A stretch of DNA of 64,000 bases from an uncultured Bacilli bacterium (lineage in GTDB: Bacteria > Bacillota_I > Bacilli_A > RF39 > UBA660). The notes beneath the pieces are model-generated. The model had not been told where the DNA came from, did not search any database, and was given only the letters and a program-made list of their open reading frames with translations. This document shows, piece after piece, positions 59,510-64,000 of the stretch (its first letter is position 1; each line of letters opens with the position of its first letter). The translations under genes and the position numbers were made by a program. The stretch is taken from NCBI GenBank assembly GCA_934162195.1, contig CAKPHO010000002.1, positions 38,509 to 102,508 on the forward strand, written 5' to 3'.

Positions 59510-59926
59510 ATGCCAACAATTAACCAATTAGTTAGAAAGAACAGAACTGATAAAGTTAGAAAGAGAAAAGCTCCAGTATTAGGTATTGGATTTAACAGCA
59601 AAGATAAGAAGAGAACTAAACAAGATTCTCCTCAAAAACGTGGAGTTTGTACTCGTGTAGGAACTATGGCACCAAAGAAACCAAACTCAGCTTTAAGAAA
59701 GTATGCTCGTGTTAGATTATCTAATGGTATGGAAGTAACTGCTTACATTCCTGGAGAAGGACACAACTTACAAGAACACAGCGTTGTTTTAATTCGTGGT
59801 GGACGTGTTAAAGACTTAATCGGTGTTCGTTATCACATTATTCGTGGTACTATGGATACTGCTGGAATCGAAAAACGTCGTCAAGGTCGTTCTAAATATG
59901 GTACAAAGAAACCAAAAACTAAATAA
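59510..59926 (+). CDS. rpsL: 30S ribosomal protein S12
   Basis: This 138-aa S12 shows PTINQLVRKNRTDKVRKRKA, PKKPNSALRKYARVRL (about 45-60, streptomycin-site lysine intact) and GRVKDLIGVRYHIIRG. The start is ATG 59510 after AGGAAGGAGGACAAAT; the frame upstream to 59462 belongs to the leader. First gene of the str operon. Confidence 0.98.
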   Translation: MPTINQLVRKNRTDKVRKRKAPVLGIGFNSKDKKRTKQDSPQKRGVCTRVGTMAPKKPNSALRKYARVRLSNGMEVTAYIPGEGHNLQEHSVVLIRGGRVKDLIGVRYHIIRGTMDTAGIEKRRQGRSKYGTKKPKTK

Positions 59927-59964
59927 TAATAAAAATTTACAATTTTTGAGAGGAGGATTTGTTT

Positions 59965-60432
59965 ATGCGTAAAAGACGTGCAACAAAAAGAGATGTACTT
60001 GCAGATCCAATATACAATACTAAATTAGTTACTAAATTAATTAATACTGTAATGTTAGATGGTAAAAAAGGTACAGCGCAAAAAATTATATACTCTGCAT
60101 TTGATATGATTAAAGAAAAAACTGGTCAAGATCCAAATGAAGTATTTGAAAAAGCTATGGAAAACATCCAACCAGCCTTAGAAGTTAAATCACGCCGTGT
60201 TGGTGGAGCTAACTATCAAGTTCCAGTTGAAGTTAGAGCTGACCGTGCTCGTGCTTTAGGTCTTCGTTGGTTAGTACAATATGCTCGCCTTAGAGGTGGA
60301 CATTCAATGGCTGAAAATTTAGCTAATGAAATAATTGATGCATCTAATGGTACTGGTGCAGCAGTTAAAAAACGTGAAGATACACATAGAATGGCAGAAG
60401 CTAACAAAGCATTTGCTCATTATAGATGGTAA
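59965..60432 (+). CDS. rpsG: 30S ribosomal protein S7
   Basis: This 155-aa S7 shows MRKRRATKRDVLADPIYNTK, EVKSRRVGGANYQVPVEVRA and the C-terminal KREDTHRMAEANKAFAHYRW. The start is ATG 59965 after GAGAGGAGGATTTGTTT. The order rpsL-rpsG-fusA-tuf is the classic str operon. Confidence 0.98.
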   Translation: MRKRRATKRDVLADPIYNTKLVTKLINTVMLDGKKGTAQKIIYSAFDMIKEKTGQDPNEVFEKAMENIQPALEVKSRRVGGANYQVPVEVRADRARALGLRWLVQYARLRGGHSMAENLANEIIDASNGTGAAVKKREDTHRMAEANKAFAHYRW

Positions 60433-60459
60433 TTTTAAGAAAGGAAAAGAAAAAATAGT

Positions 60460-62532
60460 ATGGCTCGTGAATATGATTTAAAATTATATCGTAACCTTGG
60501 AATTATGGCTCATATTGATGCTGGTAAAACAACATTCACAGAAAGAGTTTTATTCCATACTAAAAAAATCCATAAAATTGGTGAAACACATGATGGTGCT
60601 TCACAAATGGACTGGATGGAACAAGAACAAGAACGTGGTATTACTATTACTTCAGCAGCAACTACAGCTTTCTGGAAAGGTCATAGATTAAACATTATTG
60701 ATACTCCAGGACACGTAGACTTTACCGTTGAAGTTTCTCGTTCACTTCGTGTATTAGATGGTGCAATAGCTCTTCTAGATTCACAAGCTGGAGTTGAACC
60801 ACAAACTGAAACAGTATGGCGTCAAGCTACTGAATTTAAAGTACCTCGTATGTTCTTCTGTAACAAGATGGACAAAATGGGCGCAAGCTTTGAATATAGT
60901 TTAAAAACTATTAAAGACCGTTTAGGTGTTAATGCAAAACCTATTGAATGGCCAATTGGTGCAGAAAATGAGTTTGATGGAATCATCGACTTAGTTACAA
61001 GAACAGCTTACCACTATGATGGTGGTCAAGAAGAAAATACTACTATTATCGATATTCCTGCTGATTTAAAAGATTTAGTTGAAGAAAAACGTAATGAATT
61101 AATTGAAGCAGTAGTTGAATTTGATGATGATATGATGAACAAATACCTAGAAGGTGAAGAACTTACTGTAGAAGAAATTAAGTCTTGTATCCGTAAAGGA
61201 ACACTTGCTGTTGAATTCTTCCCAGTATTATGTGGTACTGCTTTAGGAAATAAAGGTGTTAAACTTGCCTTAGATGCAGTACTTGATTATATGCCATCAC
61301 CTTTAGATATTGAATCAATTAAAGGTGTAGATTTAGATGGAAAAGATATTGTTAGACATCCATCTGATAACGAACCGTTTGCTGCTTTAGCATTCAAAGT
61401 TGCAACTGATCCATTTGTTGGTAAATTAACATTCTTCAGAGTTTACTCTGGAAAATTATCAAGTGGTTCTTACATTTTAAATGCAACTAAAGATTCTAAA
61501 GAAAGAATTGGTCGTATATTACAAATGCATGCTAATCACCGTACTGAAATAGCTGAAGTATTTGCTGGTGATATTGCTGCTGCTGTAGGACTTAAAAATA
61601 CAACAACAGGAGATACTCTATGTGATGAAAAGAAACCTTGTATTCTTGAATCTATGGAATTCCCTGAGCCAGTTATTGAACTTGCTGTTGAACCAAAATC
61701 AAAAGCAGATCAAGATAAGATGGCTTTAGCTTTACAAAAATTAGCTGAAGAGGATCCAACATTTAGAGCTTCTACAGATCATGAAACTGGTCAAACAATC
61801 ATTGCTGGTATGGGTGAGCTTCACCTTGATATCATAGTTGACCGTATGAGAAGAGAATTTAATGTTGAAGCAAATATTGGTAAACCTCAAGTTTCATATC
61901 GTGAAACTATAACTCAAGCTGGTGAATGTGAAGGTAAATATATTAAACAATCTGGTGGACGTGGACAATATGGACATGTTTGGGTTAAATTTGAACCAAA
62001 TCCAGATAAAGGATATGAATTTGTTGATGCAATCGTTGGTGGTGTTGTTCCTCGTGAATACATTCCAGTAACTGACAAAGGTTTACAAGATGCTATGAAA
62101 ACTGGTGTTTTAGCAGGATATCCTATGATAGATGTTAAAGCAACATTATTTGATGGTTCTTACCACGATGTTGACTCTAGTGAAATGGCATTTAAAATTG
62201 CTGCATCTATGGCTTTAAAAGAAGCTAAAAACAAATGTAAACCAATTATTCTTGAACCTATTATGAAAGTTCAAGTTGTAGTTCCAGATGAATATTTAGG
62301 AAACGTTATGGGAGATATTACTTCTCGTCGTGGACGTCCACTTGGTCAAGAATCTCGTGGAAATGCTCTTGCAATTGACGCAATGGTACCACTTTCTGAA
62401 ATGTTTGGATATGCTACAAGCTTACGTTCTAATACACAAGGACGTGGAACATTTACAATGGTATTTGATCATTATGAAGAAGTTCCAAGAAATATCGCAG
62501 AAGATATTATTAAGAAAAATGGTGGAAACTAG
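60460..62532 (+). CDS. fusA: Elongation factor G
   Basis: This 690-aa translocase GTPase shows G1 AHIDAGKTT, switch II DTPGHVDFTVEV, NKMDKMGA and domains II-V ending with GDITSRRGRPLGQESRG and YATSLRSNTQGRGTFTMVF. Length and order are normal. Confidence 0.99.
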   Translation: MAREYDLKLYRNLGIMAHIDAGKTTFTERVLFHTKKIHKIGETHDGASQMDWMEQEQERGITITSAATTAFWKGHRLNIIDTPGHVDFTVEVSRSLRVLDGAIALLDSQAGVEPQTETVWRQATEFKVPRMFFCNKMDKMGASFEYSLKTIKDRLGVNAKPIEWPIGAENEFDGIIDLVTRTAYHYDGGQEENTTIIDIPADLKDLVEEKRNELIEAVVEFDDDMMNKYLEGEELTVEEIKSCIRKGTLAVEFFPVLCGTALGNKGVKLALDAVLDYMPSPLDIESIKGVDLDGKDIVRHPSDNEPFAALAFKVATDPFVGKLTFFRVYSGKLSSGSYILNATKDSKERIGRILQMHANHRTEIAEVFAGDIAAAVGLKNTTTGDTLCDEKKPCILESMEFPEPVIELAVEPKSKADQDKMALALQKLAEEDPTFRASTDHETGQTIIAGMGELHLDIIVDRMRREFNVEANIGKPQVSYRETITQAGECEGKYIKQSGGRGQYGHVWVKFEPNPDKGYEFVDAIVGGVVPREYIPVTDKGLQDAMKTGVLAGYPMIDVKATLFDGSYHDVDSSEMAFKIAASMALKEAKNKCKPIILEPIMKVQVVVPDEYLGNVMGDITSRRGRPLGQESRGNALAIDAMVPLSEMFGYATSLRSNTQGRGTFTMVFDHYEEVPRNIAEDIIKKNGGN

Positions 62533-62574
62533 TTTTTCTAAAAATGTTTTGTAAAAAATAATAAAAATGATTGA

Positions 62575-62609
62575 AACTAGATAAAAATACTTGCTATTTT
62601 TATCTAGTT
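62575..62609 (+). promoter_or_regulatory. Long perfect hairpin between fusA and tuf, without a T tract
   Basis: The 14-bp stem AACTAGATAAAAAT/ATTTTTATCTAGTT has a 7-nt loop. It is followed by GATATAAAATT, not by poly-T. It may be an mRNA processing/stability element or a weak attenuator separating tuf from the operon. Confidence 0.55.
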
Positions 62610-62652
62610 GATATAAAATTAAATAGAAAGTTAAATAAAGGAGGAAATTATT

Positions 62653-63837
62653 ATGGCAAAACAAAAATTTGATCGTTCAAAACCACATGTTAACATTGGT
62701 ACAATTGGACACGTAGACCATGGTAAAACAACTTTAACTGCTGCTATTTCTGCTCATTTAGCTGGTAAAAATGGTAATGAAAAAGTTGATTTTGCTAACA
62801 TCGATAAAGCACCTGAAGAAAGAGAACGTGGTATTACTATTAATACTTCACACATTGAGTACAGTACTGAGAAGAGACATTATGCTCATGTTGACTGTCC
62901 AGGACATGCTGACTATGTAAAGAACATGATTACTGGTGCAGCTCAAATGGATGGAGCAATCTTAGTTATTGCTGCAACTGATGGACCTATGGCACAAACT
63001 CGTGAACATATCTTACTTGCTCGTCAAGTTGGTGTACCTCGTATGGTAGTATTCATGAATAAATGTGATATGGTTGATGATGAAGAATTATTAGACTTAG
63101 TTGAAATGGAAATTCGTGAATTATTAACTGAATATGGATTTGATGGAGACAACACTCCAATTATTCGTGGTTCAGCATTAAAAGCTCTTGAAGGAGATCC
63201 AGCTTGGGTTGGAAAAATTGACGAACTTATGGATGCTGTTGATACATGGATTGAAACTCCAGTTCATGACTTAGATAAACCATTCTTAATGCCAATTGAG
63301 GACGTGTTTACAATTACAGGACGTGGAACTGTTGTTACAGGACGTGTTGAAAGAGGTCAATTAAAATTAAATGATGAAGTTGAAATAGTTGGACTTAAAC
63401 CTACTAAAAAATCTGTTGTTACAGGAATTGAAATGTTCCGTAAACAATTAGATTATGCAGAAGCTGGAGATAATGCTGGTGTATTATTACGTGGTATTAA
63501 CCGTGAAGACGTTGAACGTGGTCAAGTATTAGCTAAACCAGGAAGTGTTACACCACATACTAAATTTAAGGCTCAAGTTTACGTATTAAGTAAAGAAGAA
63601 GGTGGACGTCATACACCATTCTTCTCAAATTATCGTCCACAATTCTATTTCCGTACTACAGATGTTACAGGTGTTATTGAATTACCTGAAGGTGTAGAAA
63701 TGGTTATGCCTGGAGATAATGTTGAAATTACTGTTGAATTAATCGCTCCAATCGCTATTGAAAACGGAACTAAGTTCTCAATTCGTGAAGGTGGTAGAAC
63801 AGTAGGTTCAGGAAATATTTCTGAAATTATTAAATAA
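62653..63837 (+). CDS. tuf: Elongation factor Tu
   Basis: This 394-aa GTPase delivers aminoacyl-tRNA. It shows GTIGHVDHGKTTL, DCPGHADYVKNM, NKCDMVDD, and domains II and III ending IREGGRTVGSGNISEIIK. RBS is AAAGGAGGAAATTATT. Last gene of the str operon, followed by a strong terminator. Confidence 0.99.
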   Translation: MAKQKFDRSKPHVNIGTIGHVDHGKTTLTAAISAHLAGKNGNEKVDFANIDKAPEERERGITINTSHIEYSTEKRHYAHVDCPGHADYVKNMITGAAQMDGAILVIAATDGPMAQTREHILLARQVGVPRMVVFMNKCDMVDDEELLDLVEMEIRELLTEYGFDGDNTPIIRGSALKALEGDPAWVGKIDELMDAVDTWIETPVHDLDKPFLMPIEDVFTITGRGTVVTGRVERGQLKLNDEVEIVGLKPTKKSVVTGIEMFRKQLDYAEAGDNAGVLLRGINREDVERGQVLAKPGSVTPHTKFKAQVYVLSKEEGGRHTPFFSNYRPQFYFRTTDVTGVIELPEGVEMVMPGDNVEITVELIAPIAIENGTKFSIREGGRTVGSGNISEIIK

Positions 63838-63843
63838 TAAATG

Positions 63844-63870
63844 AAAAAGCAAGAATTCTTGCTTTTTTTT
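63844..63870 (+). terminator. Terminator of tuf
   Basis: The stem AAAAAGCAAG/CTTGCTTTTT has an AATT loop followed by T residues. Confidence 0.9.
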
Positions 63871-63911
63871 GTTTATTAATGTAAAATAAATTTAGGAAGG
63901 TAAGAGGTATT

Positions 63912-64000
63912 ATGAAAAAGATGATTAATGCCATCAGGAAATTTGCAATGGAGAAAAGAAAAGCGTTTACATTAATAGAATTAATGGGAGTATTAGTAAT
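63912..64000 (+). CDS. Start of another prepilin-like protein (cut by window edge)
   Basis: ATG 63912 after AGGAAGGTAAGAGGTATT opens a frame with a basic leader (MKKMINAIRKFAMEKRK) and AFTLIELMGVLV, a prepilin-type helix start. The leader is longer than in the other prepilins, and the residue before F is A instead of G. An internal ATG at 63948 would give a shorter leader. The rest of the gene is outside the window. Confidence 0.75.
   Translation, partial: MKKMINAIRKFAMEKRKAFTLIELMGVLV

Overview
The window is AT-rich (roughly 70% A+T by eye), uses TGA as a normal stop (trmD and the gene ending at 37818 end in TGA), and is densely coded with short spacers, strong AGGAGG-type ribosome binding sites and many U-tract hairpins. 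The gene content is that of a low-GC Bacillota: rpsO-pnp, dnaG-rpoD-trmK, rimM-trmD, parE/parC, obgE, murC, rpsL-rpsG-fusA-tuf, an RNase J2-like protein, YqfQ, YlbJ/YlbL and a SUF cluster. The sporulation-type genes ylbJ, spoIIIAH, gerE and gerM point to a spore-forming Bacilli/Erysipelotrichia-like lineage, or one descended from a spore former. I cannot name a genus.

Layout. 0-7 kb: cysteine and translation genes (cysK-like, cysS, YugP-type protease, truB, rpsO, pnp). 7-9.5 kb: a small G9-containing transcription unit, a large prepilin-like surface protein, ndk and a HIT protein. 9.8-12.6 kb: compact sufC-sufD/B-sufS operon. 12.8-17.9 kb: RNase J2-like gene, second prepilin-like protein, SpoU methyltransferase, rimM, trmD, unknown. 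18-20.6 kb: comEA-comEC. 20.6-22.8 kb: a decayed DUF1016 gene, a zinc-dependent phospholipase C-like protein and a DUF6512 membrane protein. 22.9-26.7 kb: dnaG-rpoD-trmK and yqfQ. 26.8-32.8 kb: type IV pilus/competence machinery (pilC with an unusual N-terminal extension, prepilin peptidase, pilB, two minor pilins). 32.8-36.7 kb: ylbJ, ylbL, uvrC. 36.7-42.7 kb: an accessory island with a HEPN-like protein, a broken YaaC-like gene, a broken hsdR fragment and an intact-looking nuclease plus SMC-like ATPase pair. 42.8-44.8 kb: spoIIIAH, gerE, gerM, tRNA-Arg. 44.9-47.9 kb: two large unknown genes. 48-53 kb: parE, sugar transferase, parC. 53-54.7 kb: membrane protein and a disrupted third long prepilin gene. 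55-59.3 kb: obgE, murC, NrtR-like regulator, anchored protein. 59.5-63.8 kb: rpsL-rpsG-fusA-tuf. The start of another prepilin gene runs off the right edge.

How it fits together. The window encodes most of a type IV pilus/transformation apparatus: PilB ATPase, PilC platform, prepilin peptidase, minor pilins, and ComEA/ComEC for DNA uptake. It also encodes at least four long prepilin-like substrates. Two of these end in a GC-rich (about 60%), adenine-poor cassette of about 100 bp in an otherwise A-rich genome. In a gap-free 28-codon alignment, nine codons differ in the first two bases yet keep C third. That is the footprint expected of adenine-directed diversification (a diversity-generating retroelement, DGR) acting on AAC codons. 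No reverse transcriptase or template repeat is visible here, so they would have to lie elsewhere. This and the nuclease + SMC-like ATPase pair in the accessory island are the best candidates for an undescribed system.
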